64,000 bases of DNA from Propionivibrio dicarboxylicus (GTDB taxonomy: Bacteria > Pseudomonadota > Gammaproteobacteria > Burkholderiales > Rhodocyclaceae), in assembly GCF_900099695.1 (NCBI RefSeq), contig NZ_FNCY01000001.1, positions 558,001 through 622,000 on the forward strand, read 5' to 3'. Both the position numbers and the translations under genes were made by a program. This document shows positions 41,843 through 50,901 of this stretch, one piece after another. The notes below the pieces were generated by a model. The model was given only the letters and a program-made list of their open reading frames with translations. It was not told where the DNA came from and did not search any database. The stretch's first letter is position 1. Every line of letters begins with the position of its first letter.

Positions 41843-43150
41843 TCACGATGCAACCGGCATGGCCGGGTCGAACAACGAGGCGGTGGCCTCGGGATTGGAG
41901 GGGAAATAGAAATGAAAATAGGAAGCGGTGAGGCGTCGTTGCCGCCAGACCGGCTCGCCGACCCGGCCGTCGGTCTTTTGCGCCTGGGCGAGCGGCGGCA
42001 GCGGACTGTCGCAGCGCGAATGATGGAAGGCGTGGCCGCGCAGCGTGCCTTCGGGCAGCGCGACTTCCTGCGAGCCGAGCGCGGCGAGGCGCTTGCCCAT
42101 GACCGTCTGGCCGGCCAGCAGGCCGAACATCGCGTGGGTTTGCCCGTCGAGATCGACGAGGCGCTCGAAGACCGACATCATGCCGCCGCATTCGGCGAGC
42201 AGCGGCTTGCCGGCGTCGACGTGGGCGCGCAGCTGCGCCGCCAGATCGGTGCGGGCGGCTAGCGCCGGCGCGTGCAGTTCCGGATAGCCTCCGGGCAGCC
42301 AGGCCGCGTCGCAGTCGGGCAGGGCGTCGCCAGCCAGCGGCGAGAAGAAGGTGAGTTCGGCGCCGAGCGCCGTCAGCAGTTCGAGGTTGGCCGGGTAAAT
42401 GAAGCAGTAGGCGGCGTCGCGGGCGATGGCGATCCGTCGCCCTTGCAGCAGTGCCGGTTGCGGCGCCTGGTCGGGCACGGCGAAGGTGACCGGCGGCGGC
42501 AGTTCGGCCAGCGGCGTGTCGGCGAGTGCGTCGGCGAGCAGATCGATGCGCGCCGTCAGATCGTCGATTTCGGCAGCCGGCAGCAGGCCGAGGTGACGGC
42601 TTGGCAGCGAGGCGGCGTCCTGGCGCGGCAAGGCGCCGCACCAATGAATGCCGTCGGGCAGCGCGGCGCGCAGCAGGCCGGCGTGGTGGGCGCTGCCGAC
42701 GCGGTTGGCGAGGACGCCGTGAAAAGGGACGGCGGGGCGGAAATGGGCGAGGCCGAAGGCGACGGCCCCGAAGGTCTGCGCCATGGCGCGCGCGTCGATC
42801 ACCGCCAGCACCGGCAGGCCGAAGCGCTCGGCGATGTCGGCGCTGCTCGGCGTGCCGTCGAAGAGGCCCATGACGCCCTCGACGAGGATCAGGTCGTTGT
42901 CCTGCGCGGCCTGGGCGAGGCGGGCGCGAATGTCATCTTCGCCGCAGATCCAGAGGTCGAAGTTGTCGCAGGGCTGGCCGCTGGCCATGGCGTGAATCTG
43001 CGGATCGAGGAAATCCGGTCCGCATTTGAAGACTTTGACCCGGCGTCCCTGCCGCGTGTGCAGGCGCGCCAGCGCCGCGACCAGGCTGGTCTTGCCGCTG
43101 CCCGAGGCGGGCGCGGCGAAGAGCAGGGCGGGACAGCTGCGCTCGGTCAT
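41843..43150 (-). CDS. cbiA: Cobyrinate a,c-diamide synthase
   Basis: 435 residues. ATP-dependent amidation of the a and c carboxylates using glutamine. N-terminal dethiobiotin-synthetase-like ATPase with APASGSGKTSLVAALARLH and VEGVMGLFDGTPS; C-terminal class I glutamine amidotransferase with nucleophile Cys in LLAECGGMMSVFE. Also called cobB. Adjacent to cobO with two bases between. Confidence 0.94.
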   Translation of the reverse strand: MTERSCPALLFAAPASGSGKTSLVAALARLHTRQGRRVKVFKCGPDFLDPQIHAMASGQPCDNFDLWICGEDDIRARLAQAAQDNDLILVEGVMGLFDGTPSSADIAERFGLPVLAVIDARAMAQTFGAVAFGLAHFRPAVPFHGVLANRVGSAHHAGLLRAALPDGIHWCGALPRQDAASLPSRHLGLLPAAEIDDLTARIDLLADALADTPLAELPPPVTFAVPDQAPQPALLQGRRIAIARDAAYCFIYPANLELLTALGAELTFFSPLAGDALPDCDAAWLPGGYPELHAPALAARTDLAAQLRAHVDAGKPLLAECGGMMSVFERLVDLDGQTHAMFGLLAGQTVMGKRLAALGSQEVALPEGTLRGHAFHHSRCDSPLPPLAQAQKTDGRVGEPVWRQRRLTASYFHFYFPSNPEATASLFDPAMPVAS

Positions 43151-43152
43151 GC

Positions 43153-43758
43153 TCAGAACTCCATCCCCGGCATGGCGGCGACGCCGGCCTTGAAGGCGTG
43201 CTTGACGAGGTCCATGTCGGTGACCGTGTCGGCGGCGTCGATCAGCGCCTGCGGCGCGGCGCGGCCGGTGACGATGACATGCTGCATCGGCGGACGCGCG
43301 GCGAGGTCGGCGAGTGCGGCATCGAGGTCGAGCCAGCCGTATTTGAAGGCGTAGGTGAGTTCGTCGAGGACGACGAGGTCGATGCTGGCGTCGGCGAGAT
43401 AGACGCGCGCCTGTTCCCAGGCCTTGCGGGCGGCGGCAGCGTCGCGCTCGCGATCCTGCGTCTCCCAGGTGAAGCCCTCGCCCATGACGTGCCAGCGGAT
43501 GTCGGACGCGCGCCGGAAAAAGGCCTCTTCGCCGGTGCCCGAGCGGTTCTTGACGAACTGGACGACGGCAGCGCTGAGGCCGTTGCCGAGTGCGCGCGCG
43601 AGAACGCCGAAAGCGGCCGAGGATTTGCCCTTGCCGATGCCGGTGTTGACCAGCAGCACGCCGCGGCGTGTTTTGGCGTCGGCGATCTTCTGGTCGACCA
43701 CCGCCTTCTTGCGCTGCATGCGGTCCTGGTGCCGCGCGTCCTTGGCGTCGTCACTCAT
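43153..43758 (-). CDS. cobO: Cob(I)yrinic acid a,c-diamide adenosyltransferase
   Basis: 201 residues, BtuR/CobO type. Adds the 5'-deoxyadenosyl ligand to Co(I). P-loop NTGIGKGKSSAAFG, then GEGFTWETQDRERD and DLVVLDELTYAFKYGWLD, all conserved. It overlaps nothing but sits two bases before cbiA in the operon. Confidence 0.94.
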   Translation of the reverse strand: MSDDAKDARHQDRMQRKKAVVDQKIADAKTRRGVLLVNTGIGKGKSSAAFGVLARALGNGLSAAVVQFVKNRSGTGEEAFFRRASDIRWHVMGEGFTWETQDRERDAAAARKAWEQARVYLADASIDLVVLDELTYAFKYGWLDLDAALADLAARPPMQHVIVTGRAAPQALIDAADTVTDMDLVKHAFKAGVAAMPGMEF

Positions 43759-43775
43759 CGTCGTGGCCTGCCCTG

Positions 43776-44765
43776 TTACTCTTCGCCGCTGTCGTCGGCG
43801 TCGGCGAGATCGACCGGCGGATGTTCGAGCACCGAGCGGATATAGACTTCCGGCAGCCGGTATTCGAGCGCCAGTTCGGCCGGCGTCTTGTCGCTGCCGT
43901 GGATCGCCGCGAGCCAGCCGTTGAGGCCGGTCGACAGCGACACGCCGGCTTTCTCGCCTTCGCGCGCGGCGCGGTTGCCGACTTCGACGTCATATTTGTT
44001 GGCATAGCCGCGCGGCGTGATCATCAGGCCGTGCTTCACGTAGGTGTTGGAGTTGCCGATCAGCACCGTCGTCAGCATGCCGATGTCGGCTTCGGTGAGC
44101 TTGTCGAGCGTGGTGAATTCGATGCGCTGCTTCGGGCGGAAAGCCGACTTGACGATCGCCACCGGCGTCTTCGGATCGCGGAACTGCAGGAAGATGCGCT
44201 GCGCTTCCTCGATCTGGCGCGTGCGGCGGCCGCTCTTCGGATTGTAGAGCGCGACGACGAAGTCGGCGTAGGCGACGGCGTTGAGACGGCGGGCGATGGT
44301 CGGCCACGGCGTCAGCAGGTCGGAGAGCGAGATGGCGCAGAAGTCGTGCGTCAGCGGCGCGCCGACGAGCGAGGCGCAGGTGTTGATCGCCGAGGCACCG
44401 GGAATGATTTCGACTTCGATGTCGGAGTCGGGCGTCCAGCCAGCCTGGAAGAGCACTTCGAAGGTCGGGCCGGCCATGCCGTAGACGCCGGCGTCGCCCG
44501 AGGAGACGAGCGCGACCTTCTTGCCGAGTTTGGCGCGCTCGTAGGCTTCGATGGCGCGGTCGAGTTCTTCGGCCATCGCCTTCTTGACGATTTCCTTGCC
44601 CTCGAGCAGGTCCTTGACCAGGCGGATGTAGGTGGCATAACCGATGACCGTGTCGGCTTCGCCGATCGCCGCGCGGGCGCGGGCGGTCAGGTAGTCGTGG
44701 CTGCCCGGGCCGAGGCCGACGAGCATGATTTTTCCGCGGGGGGTGTGGGTGGTGTTTTCGGTCAT
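43776..44765 (-). CDS. cobJ: Precorrin-3B / cobalt-factor III C17-methyltransferase
   Basis: 329 residues (CbiH/CobJ). Ring-contracting methyltransferase; SAM-binding LVGLGPGSHDYLTARA, SSGDAGVYGMAG, IIPGASAINTCASLVGAPL and DFVVALYNPKSGRR. About 70 residues longer than the minimal enzyme; the C-terminal tail (ELALEYRLPEVYIRSVLE) is a small DUF3349-free helical addition of unknown role, also seen in some proteobacterial homologues. Overlaps cobE by four bases. Confidence 0.92.
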   Translation of the reverse strand: MTENTTHTPRGKIMLVGLGPGSHDYLTARARAAIGEADTVIGYATYIRLVKDLLEGKEIVKKAMAEELDRAIEAYERAKLGKKVALVSSGDAGVYGMAGPTFEVLFQAGWTPDSDIEVEIIPGASAINTCASLVGAPLTHDFCAISLSDLLTPWPTIARRLNAVAYADFVVALYNPKSGRRTRQIEEAQRIFLQFRDPKTPVAIVKSAFRPKQRIEFTTLDKLTEADIGMLTTVLIGNSNTYVKHGLMITPRGYANKYDVEVGNRAAREGEKAGVSLSTGLNGWLAAIHGSDKTPAELALEYRLPEVYIRSVLEHPPVDLADADDSGEE

Positions 44766-45157
44766 TCCGGGATCCTTGCGATAGAGACGGTGGCATTGCG
44801 GCCGTCGGGGCCGCGGTGGCGAAGTTTTTCGATCAGGAGATGCGTCTTGTCGGCGCCGGCGGCGAGCAGCGCGGCCGCCTCGGAGACCGAGGGCGTGCCG
44901 GTGTGCTTGCGCACGGTTTCCGACGGGTTGGGAACATCGACGACGGCGAGTTCGTCGGCGCGGTAGAAGCGGATCGACCAGCCGCGGTCCGCGGCGAGTT
45001 CGAGCAGCGCCGGTTCATCGGCCTTGAGGTCGATGCTGCCGACGGCGACGACGTCTTCCCAGCGTTCGCGGCAGACGGCGAGTGCGGCGGTGACGGCGGC
45101 GCGCACCGTGGCGATCGGCGTGTCGCGGTCGCAGCCGAGGCCGAGGGCGATTTTCAT
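44762..45157 (-). CDS. cobE: CobE / CbiG C-terminal domain protein
   Basis: 131 residues from ATG 45157, overlapping the cbiG stop (ATGA). MKIALGLGCDRDTPIATV, DLKADEPALLELA, PNPSETVRKHTGTPSVSEAAAL are typical of the CobE/GbiG-C domain, which in other bacteria is fused to CbiG. It assists lactone opening (cobalt-precorrin-5A hydrolase step). Confidence 0.9.
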   Translation of the reverse strand: MKIALGLGCDRDTPIATVRAAVTAALAVCRERWEDVVAVGSIDLKADEPALLELAADRGWSIRFYRADELAVVDVPNPSETVRKHTGTPSVSEAAALLAAGADKTHLLIEKLRHRGPDGRNATVSIARIPE

Positions 45158-46074
45158 GCGTCCTCCTGCGGGCGGTAGATGACGCAGCGGCCGGCCAGCG
45201 CATCGGCATAATTTCCGGGCAGTGCGCGCTGCGTGACGATCAGGACGGCGGCATAGCGCGCCGGGTCGACGTCTTCGAGCCGGTCGAAACGCGTCAGGTT
45301 GGCCGGCAGCGGTCCGCGCCGGCCGTTGGCGTGGCGCGTCCACCAGTCCGGGCTGCCGGCTTCCTGCACGAGCGCGACCGGTTCGTCATTGACGACGGCG
45401 GCGCTGGCGTGGACGAGCGCTTCATGCGTGGCGTCGAGCGCCCAGCCGTGTTCGCGGCCGAGCAGATCGACGGCGAGCGTCTCGCGCACGTCGGAGGCGG
45501 TGGTGAGCACCGGCGTCGCGCCGAGGACGACGGCAAGCCGACCGGCGAGCGCATTGGCGCCGCCGAGGTGGCCGGAGAGCATCGGGATGGCGAAACGACC
45601 TTCCTCGTCGAGCACGACGATGGCCGGGTCGGTTTCCTTCGATTTGAGATGCGGAGCGATCAGGCGCACCAGCGCGCCAAGCGAGAAGATGGCGACGATG
45701 CCGTCGACCGCGCCGAAGAGGCGGCCGAGTTCTTCGCCGGTCTTGCCGGTGTAGGCGACGACGGCGCCCGGGGCGCAGCGCTCGGCATCGGCGAGAAATT
45801 TTTCCGGGACGTGCAGGCGCGCGTCCGGCAACGCGGCGACGACCTTGCCGGCGAGCGTGATGGCGTGCCGGGTGATGGCGACGACGGCGACGCGTCCGGC
45901 GAAGCTCGGGGCCTGCGCCAGCTTCTCGTCCGCCAGTTGCCGGCGCACGGCGCGCAACGATCCGGCCAGACCGGGCTCGATCTTGCCGGGCGCCGCTGTG
46001 GCGGGCGTCGCTTTGGCAGCTGCGTCGGCGACCTGGGCGGCCGCCTCACGCAGGGCCTTGAGCCGCTCACGCAT
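45154..46074 (-). CDS. cbiG: Cobalt-precorrin-5A hydrolase, N-terminal and central part
   Basis: 306 residues from ATG 46074, overlapping the cobI stop. CbiG opens the delta-lactone releasing acetaldehyde, a step specific to the anaerobic (cobalt-early) route. Marks: VAVVAITRHAITLAGKV, CAPGAVVAYTGKTGEELG, SLGALVRLIAPHLKSKETDPA in parts, and LSGHLGGANALAGRLA. The first ~55 residues are an Ala-rich extension. The C-terminal domain is separate (cobE). Confidence 0.9.
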   Translation of the reverse strand: MRERLKALREAAAQVADAAAKATPATAAPGKIEPGLAGSLRAVRRQLADEKLAQAPSFAGRVAVVAITRHAITLAGKVVAALPDARLHVPEKFLADAERCAPGAVVAYTGKTGEELGRLFGAVDGIVAIFSLGALVRLIAPHLKSKETDPAIVVLDEEGRFAIPMLSGHLGGANALAGRLAVVLGATPVLTTASDVRETLAVDLLGREHGWALDATHEALVHASAAVVNDEPVALVQEAGSPDWWTRHANGRRGPLPANLTRFDRLEDVDPARYAAVLIVTQRALPGNYADALAGRCVIYRPQEDA

Positions 46075-46861
46075 TGGCGCGCGCCTCGGCCGCTTCCTTG
46101 CGCTGGCGGCAGCCGCGGCGCAGTTCGCCGCGCTGGCGCTTGGCGTTGCGCACAATCAGCAGCGACAGGTAATTGACCGTCTCGCCTTTGAGCGTGGCGA
46201 GATCGCGCACGATGCGCTCGTCGGGCGAACCGACCTTCTCGATGAAGCAGCTGGTGGCGAGGATGCCGCGGCGTTCCAGCAGTTCGATCACCTCGTCGAG
46301 CAGCGGCTTCACTTTCAGCAGGATCAGCGTGTCGAATTCGTCGAGCATATGCTCGATGACGCCGATGCCGTAGGCGGTCGGGATGATCGCCAGCGTCTCG
46401 TCTTCTTCGGCGAGCGGCAGGCCGGTGGCAGCAGCGGCGGCGGTGAAGGAGGAAACGCCCGGAATTGTGTCGACTTCGATTTCCGGCACGATCTCGCGCA
46501 CGACGCGGGCAAGGTGGCCGAAGGTGGCGAAGGTCGAGGCGTCGCCTTCGACGAGGAAGACCACGTCACGGCCTTCGGCGAGCAGCTCGACGGTCCGGCG
46601 CGCGGCGCGCGTCCAGGCCTTGCCGAGCGCTTCGGCGTCGCGCGTCATCGGGAAGACGAGTTCGACCGCGTCGGTCGGGACTGGCAGTCCGCCGTTCTGG
46701 ACGATCGACAGCGCGTAGGAGATTTCCTGCGCCTTCTTGACCGGATAGATCCAGCGCGCGCCCGATTGCAGCGCCGTCCAGGCGCGCCGGGTAATGAGGT
46801 CGGGATCGCCCGGTCCGAGCGAGGCGCCGATCAGTTTTCCGTAAGTTTTCGTGTCAGTCAT
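46067..46861 (-). CDS. cobI: Precorrin-2 / cobalt-factor II C20-methyltransferase
   Basis: 264 residues (CbiL/CobI). GASLGPGDPDLITRRA, EGDASTFATFGHL, TIPGVSSFTAAAAATGLPL and FIEKVGSPDERI identify it. C-terminal ~20 residues are basic (RQRGELRRGCRQRKEAAEA). Starts overlapping the cbiET end. Confidence 0.94.
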   Translation of the reverse strand: MTDTKTYGKLIGASLGPGDPDLITRRAWTALQSGARWIYPVKKAQEISYALSIVQNGGLPVPTDAVELVFPMTRDAEALGKAWTRAARRTVELLAEGRDVVFLVEGDASTFATFGHLARVVREIVPEIEVDTIPGVSSFTAAAAATGLPLAEEDETLAIIPTAYGIGVIEHMLDEFDTLILLKVKPLLDEVIELLERRGILATSCFIEKVGSPDERIVRDLATLKGETVNYLSLLIVRNAKRQRGELRRGCRQRKEAAEARANA

Positions 46862-48143
46862 GGGGAGCTTCCTGCGGTTTGCTGGCGGTGATGATCCAGA
46901 CGGGGTTCTGGGCCGCCATCCGGTGCATGTCGAGAATCGGTTGGCTGCGGCTCGCTTGCAGCTGGATGACGTCCCACGCGGCGCCGGCGTCGGCGAGCGC
47001 GGTGGTGGCGGTGGCGAGGTTTTCGAGGGTGACGAAGTTCATCACCAGCCGGCCGCCGGGGTTCAGGCGGTCGAGGATCAGGCGGATCAGCCCGGCGAGT
47101 TCGCCGCCCGAGCCGCCGATGAAGACGGCGTCAGGATTCGGCCAGGTGTCGAGGTGTTCGGGCGCCTTGCCGTCCATCAGCGTGTAGTTGCCGAGGCGGA
47201 AACGCGCGGCGTTGGCGCGCGCGTTGGCGGCGTCGCCGGTGTTCTTCTCGATCGCCCAGACGTGGCCGTGCGGCGCCAGGCGGGCGGCTTCGAGGCCGAT
47301 CGAGCCGGCGCCGGCGCCGATGTCCCAGACCGTCGCAGTCGGCGCGATGCGCAGTTTGGCGAGTGAGACGGCACGCGCTTCCTGCTTGGTGATCAGGCCT
47401 TTTTCCGGGCTGCGCTGGAGGTATTCGAGATCTTCCAGGCCGAAGGCCGGCATCGGTGCCGCGGCACGCCGCTGCACCAGTACGACGTTCGGCGTCGGGA
47501 AGTCGGTGGCGGCGGCGACGTCGAGCGTCAGTGCCGGGAACAGCGTTTCGTCGGGCAACTGCAGCCGGCAGGCGATCGACAGCGTGATCTCGTCGTCGGC
47601 ATAACCGGCGAGACGTAAGGCGCGGGCGAGCCGCGCCGGGGTGTTTTCGGGGCCGGTGAACAGGAAGACCGTCGGGTTCAGCGCGATGGCGCGCATCGCG
47701 GCGTAGAGGCCGTGTGCCGGCGTCGCGCCGACGCACCATTCGCCGGCATCCTTGCCGTGGCAGGAGGCGATAGCGATGTCATTCCATGGCTGCTTGAACC
47801 GGGTGCAGGCGAGTTGCAGCGTCGACAGATTCGGCAGGATGTCGAGCTTGCCGCCCAACTTGCCGTCGAGCCAGGCGGCGAGGCCATGACAGAGCGGGTC
47901 GCCGGTGGCGAGCACGACGACCGGCTGGCCGGCGGCGAGTGCATCGCGGCTCCAGTCGGCGACGGCGGCGAGCGCGCCGTCCATGTCGTGGGTGATGGCG
48001 CCGGCAGCGAGATGCGGGCGCACGAGCTCGAGCGTGCGGCCGGCGCCGATGACGACGCGGGCGGCAGTGATGCGTTCGTGTGCGGCATCGGTGAGTCCGG
48101 CCCAGCCGTCGTCGAGAATGCCGATCAGGGTGCAGTGGCTCAT
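46854..48143 (-). CDS. cbiET: Precorrin-6Y C5,15-methyltransferase, fused CbiE-CbiT (CobL)
   Basis: 429 residues from ATG 48143, overlapping the cbiD stop (ATGA). CbiE half (~1-215): GILDDGWAGLTDAA, ATGDPLCHGLA, NLSTLQLACTRFKQPW. CbiT half (~235-429): ITKQEARAVSLAKLRIAP, WDIGAGAGSIGLEAARL (SAM site), FIGGSGGELAGLI. Methylates C5 and C15 and decarboxylates C12 acetate. Confidence 0.94.
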   Translation of the reverse strand: MSHCTLIGILDDGWAGLTDAAHERITAARVVIGAGRTLELVRPHLAAGAITHDMDGALAAVADWSRDALAAGQPVVVLATGDPLCHGLAAWLDGKLGGKLDILPNLSTLQLACTRFKQPWNDIAIASCHGKDAGEWCVGATPAHGLYAAMRAIALNPTVFLFTGPENTPARLARALRLAGYADDEITLSIACRLQLPDETLFPALTLDVAAATDFPTPNVVLVQRRAAAPMPAFGLEDLEYLQRSPEKGLITKQEARAVSLAKLRIAPTATVWDIGAGAGSIGLEAARLAPHGHVWAIEKNTGDAANARANAARFRLGNYTLMDGKAPEHLDTWPNPDAVFIGGSGGELAGLIRLILDRLNPGGRLVMNFVTLENLATATTALADAGAAWDVIQLQASRSQPILDMHRMAAQNPVWIITASKPQEAPHD

Positions 48144-49297
48144 GCCGTGGGCTCCAGTGCTTCGGCTTCGTCGACACGGACGATGAATTTGCCGTCGAAG
48201 TCGCAGGCCAGCACGCAGAGGTGGTACTTGCCCGGATAACAGAATTTCAGGCTGCGGATCGCGCGTTTGGCGATGGCGCGGTGGAACTCCTCCGACAGGC
48301 CCAGCGCGACGAGGCGATCGGCGGCGAAGCGCGCCGTCTCGGCCGAACGGATCTCGGCGACGAGGTCTGGGGCGGCGCCGACTTCCTGCGCGCATTCGGC
48401 GAGCAGGTCGCGGTCGATCTCGGCCTTCCACGCGTGGGTCACGGCGAGGCCCTGGCCCATCTTGGTCAGCTTGCCGGCCATCGCGCCAATGTAGACGCGC
48501 GCCATCTTGTTCTTGATCGCCGCCTGGAACGCCGCCTTGACGAAGTCGCCCATCTGCACGAAGCAGGATTCGTCGAGCGCCGGCAGTTGGCCCATGGCGA
48601 ACTTTTCGCTGCGTCCCCCGGTGGTGAAGACGATGTCGGTCTGGCCCTGCTTGGCGGCGACGTCGATCGCCTGCACGACGCTGGCGCGGAAGGCCGCGGT
48701 CGAATAGGGGCGGACGATGCCGGTGGTGCCGAGGATCGAGATGCCGCCGAGAATGCCGAGACGGGCGTTGAGCGTCTTCTTCGCCATCTCGTCGCCGCCC
48801 GGCACCGAGATCGTCACTTCGAGACCGTCGTTGTCGAGCAGCGCGCCGGCGACGGCCTGCACGTTTTCGGTGATGTTGCGGCGCGGCACCGGGTTGATCG
48901 CCGGTCCGCCGACCTCGAGGCCGAGGCCTTCCTTGGTGACGGTGCCGACACCTGTACCGCCCTTGAGGACGATCTGCCCGGCTGCGCCCGGCAGGCGCCG
49001 CACGTCGGCGGTGAGATGCGCGCCATTCGTCGCGTCCGGATCGTCACCGGCATCCTTGATGATGACGGCATGAGCAATGCCGTCGGCAAGGTGGCCGTCG
49101 GTGACCGGGAAGCTGATGTCATGGCCGTTGGGGAGATGCGAGACGATGACATTCGGGACTTCGCCGTTGACGAGGCCGAGTGTCGCCGCACGCGCCGCCG
49201 CGGCGGCGCAGGCACCGGTCGTGAAGCCGCTGCGGCCGCCGCGCTTGCGCTTGGCGTCGCCCTTGCGGACTTTCTCGGGGGCGGGGCTGTCGCTCAT
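48140..49297 (-). CDS. cbiD: Cobalt-precorrin-5B C1-methyltransferase
   Basis: 385 residues. CbiD is specific to the anaerobic branch. RSGFTTGACAAAAARAATLGL, GGTGVGTVTKEGLGLEVG, PAINPVPRRNITENV and GTTGIVRPYSTAAFRASVV are its signatures. It overlaps cbiC by four bases and cbiET by four. Confidence 0.95.
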   Translation of the reverse strand: MSDSPAPEKVRKGDAKRKRGGRSGFTTGACAAAAARAATLGLVNGEVPNVIVSHLPNGHDISFPVTDGHLADGIAHAVIIKDAGDDPDATNGAHLTADVRRLPGAAGQIVLKGGTGVGTVTKEGLGLEVGGPAINPVPRRNITENVQAVAGALLDNDGLEVTISVPGGDEMAKKTLNARLGILGGISILGTTGIVRPYSTAAFRASVVQAIDVAAKQGQTDIVFTTGGRSEKFAMGQLPALDESCFVQMGDFVKAAFQAAIKNKMARVYIGAMAGKLTKMGQGLAVTHAWKAEIDRDLLAECAQEVGAAPDLVAEIRSAETARFAADRLVALGLSEEFHRAIAKRAIRSLKFCYPGKYHLCVLACDFDGKFIVRVDEAEALEPTA

Positions 49298-49968
49298 GCC
49301 ACCTTCTTTTGCTCGGCTTCGGCGAGCCCCAGCAGGGCATGCACGGCGGCGACGACGAGCGTCGATCCGCCCTTGCGGCCCTTGATTGCGACCCAGGGCA
49401 CTTCGTTCAGCGTCATCAGCTCATCCTTCGACTCGACTGCCGAGACAAATCCCACCGGCATGCCGACGATCAGCGCCGGGCGCACGCCCTCTTCGCGAAT
49501 CAGGCGGATGACTTCGAGCAGCGCGGTCGGTGCGTTGCCGATGGCGACGATGCCGCCTTCGAGCTTGCCGAGACGGTGCGCCTTGCGCATGGCTTGCACG
49601 GCGCGGGTCGTGCCCTCGGCGTGGGCGCGCTCGATGACGTCGGCATCGGAGATGGTGTGCAGCGTGCTCATGCCGAAATGCGCGAGGCGCGGCTTCGACA
49701 GGCCGACGCAGATCATCTCGGTGTCGGCGACGACCGGCGTGCCGCCTTTGAGCACGGCGGCGAGGCCGGCGCGCATCGCGTCCGGGTGGAACAGCGTGAG
49801 GCCGTTGAATTCGAAGTCGGCGTTGGCGTGGATCATGCGGCGCACCAGCGGCCATTGTTCGGCGGTGTAGGCGTGTGGGCCGGCTTCGGCGTCGATGATC
49901 GCGAAGGAGTCATGCTCGATGGCACGGCCGGCGGCGGTCAGTTGTTCGGTAACGATGTTGGTGGTCAT
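49294..49968 (-). CDS. cbiC: Precorrin-8X / cobalt-precorrin-8 methylmutase
   Basis: 224 residues (CbiC/CobH). Moves the C11 methyl to C12. IEHDSFAIIDAEAGPH holds the catalytic His region, then ADTEMICVGLSKPRL, AIGNAPTALLEVI and GMPVGFVSAVESKDEL. Six bases before the cbiX stop on the operon. Confidence 0.95.
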   Translation of the reverse strand: MTTNIVTEQLTAAGRAIEHDSFAIIDAEAGPHAYTAEQWPLVRRMIHANADFEFNGLTLFHPDAMRAGLAAVLKGGTPVVADTEMICVGLSKPRLAHFGMSTLHTISDADVIERAHAEGTTRAVQAMRKAHRLGKLEGGIVAIGNAPTALLEVIRLIREEGVRPALIVGMPVGFVSAVESKDELMTLNEVPWVAIKGRKGGSTLVVAAVHALLGLAEAEQKKVA

Positions 49969-49974
49969 AAGCGT

Positions 49975-50901
49975 TCAGCGATGAGGGTGGGCGTGGTGGC
50001 AATGCGCATGTTCATGCGCGTGCTCGGCGTGGCCGGCGCAGGCGCCGGTCCCTGTGTGGCTGTGATCGTGCAGATGCTCGCCTTCGGCGGCTTCGCGATA
50101 TTTGCAGCCGTCGCATTCGAGCAGTCCGCCGCTGGAAAGTTCGTCGTCACCGATGCGGCGGTCGAGAATTGCGAAAATTTCCGGCTCGAAACCGAAGTAG
50201 TTGCCGACTGCGAACGCGACCTGTGGGTACTGCTGCTTGAGGCGCTCGACCTGCGCGGCGATGCGCTCGATCAGCACGCCGGTGAAGAGATAGACCGGCA
50301 GGATGCAGATCTGCGTCATGCCGAGCTTGATCTGGCGCTGCACGGCGGTTTCGAGGCGCGGCCAGGTGACGCCGGTGAAGGCGAGGTCGACGAGTTCGTG
50401 ATCGTTTTCCTCGAAGATCCAGCGCGCCATGCGCGCCAGTTCGCCGTTGGCGCTGGCGTCCGAGGAACCGCGGCCGAGCAGGATGACGCCGGTGGTCTGC
50501 GGGTCGGGCACGTTCAGCGCGCGCATCTGGCGATTGAGCTGCCGTTGCAGCACGTCGAGGATGTCGCGACCCATACCGAGGTGGCGGGCAACAACGAAGC
50601 GCACCTTCGGATGACGTTCGCGTGCCGCCGCGACCGCCGCCGGCATTTCCATCTTGACGTGTCCGGCCGCATTGAGGATCAGCGGCACGAGGATGACGCC
50701 ATCGGCATCGCGCGCGGCGCGGTCGAGGCCTTCGTCGAGAAGTACATCGGCATGTTCGATGAAGCAGACATCGATGCGCAATTCGGGATGGCGCTCGCGC
50801 CAGGCGGCGGCGAAGCGCTCGATCTCGTCGTTGCCGTCGCGGTTGCGCGAACCGTGTCCGGCCAGCAGGATCGTCGTGCGGAGCATCTTAGTCATTGCCA
50901 T
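49975..50901 (-). CDS. cbiX: Sirohydrochlorin cobaltochelatase, two CbiX domains and His-rich tail
   Basis: 308 residues. Inserts cobalt in the early pathway. Domain 1 LLAGHGSRNRDGN (metal/catalytic His) with VPLILNAAGHVKMEMP; domain 2 GVILLGRGSSDASAN with LPVYLFTGVLIERI, in which the first His is replaced by Arg, as in the duplicated long CbiX. A Cys pair LLECDGCKYRE and a tail with about a dozen His (HAHEHAHCHHAHPHR) may store cobalt. Start uncertain within the first five residues. Confidence 0.92.
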   Translation of the reverse strand: MAMTKMLRTTILLAGHGSRNRDGNDEIERFAAAWRERHPELRIDVCFIEHADVLLDEGLDRAARDADGVILVPLILNAAGHVKMEMPAAVAAARERHPKVRFVVARHLGMGRDILDVLQRQLNRQMRALNVPDPQTTGVILLGRGSSDASANGELARMARWIFEENDHELVDLAFTGVTWPRLETAVQRQIKLGMTQICILPVYLFTGVLIERIAAQVERLKQQYPQVAFAVGNYFGFEPEIFAILDRRIGDDELSSGGLLECDGCKYREAAEGEHLHDHSHTGTGACAGHAEHAHEHAHCHHAHPHR

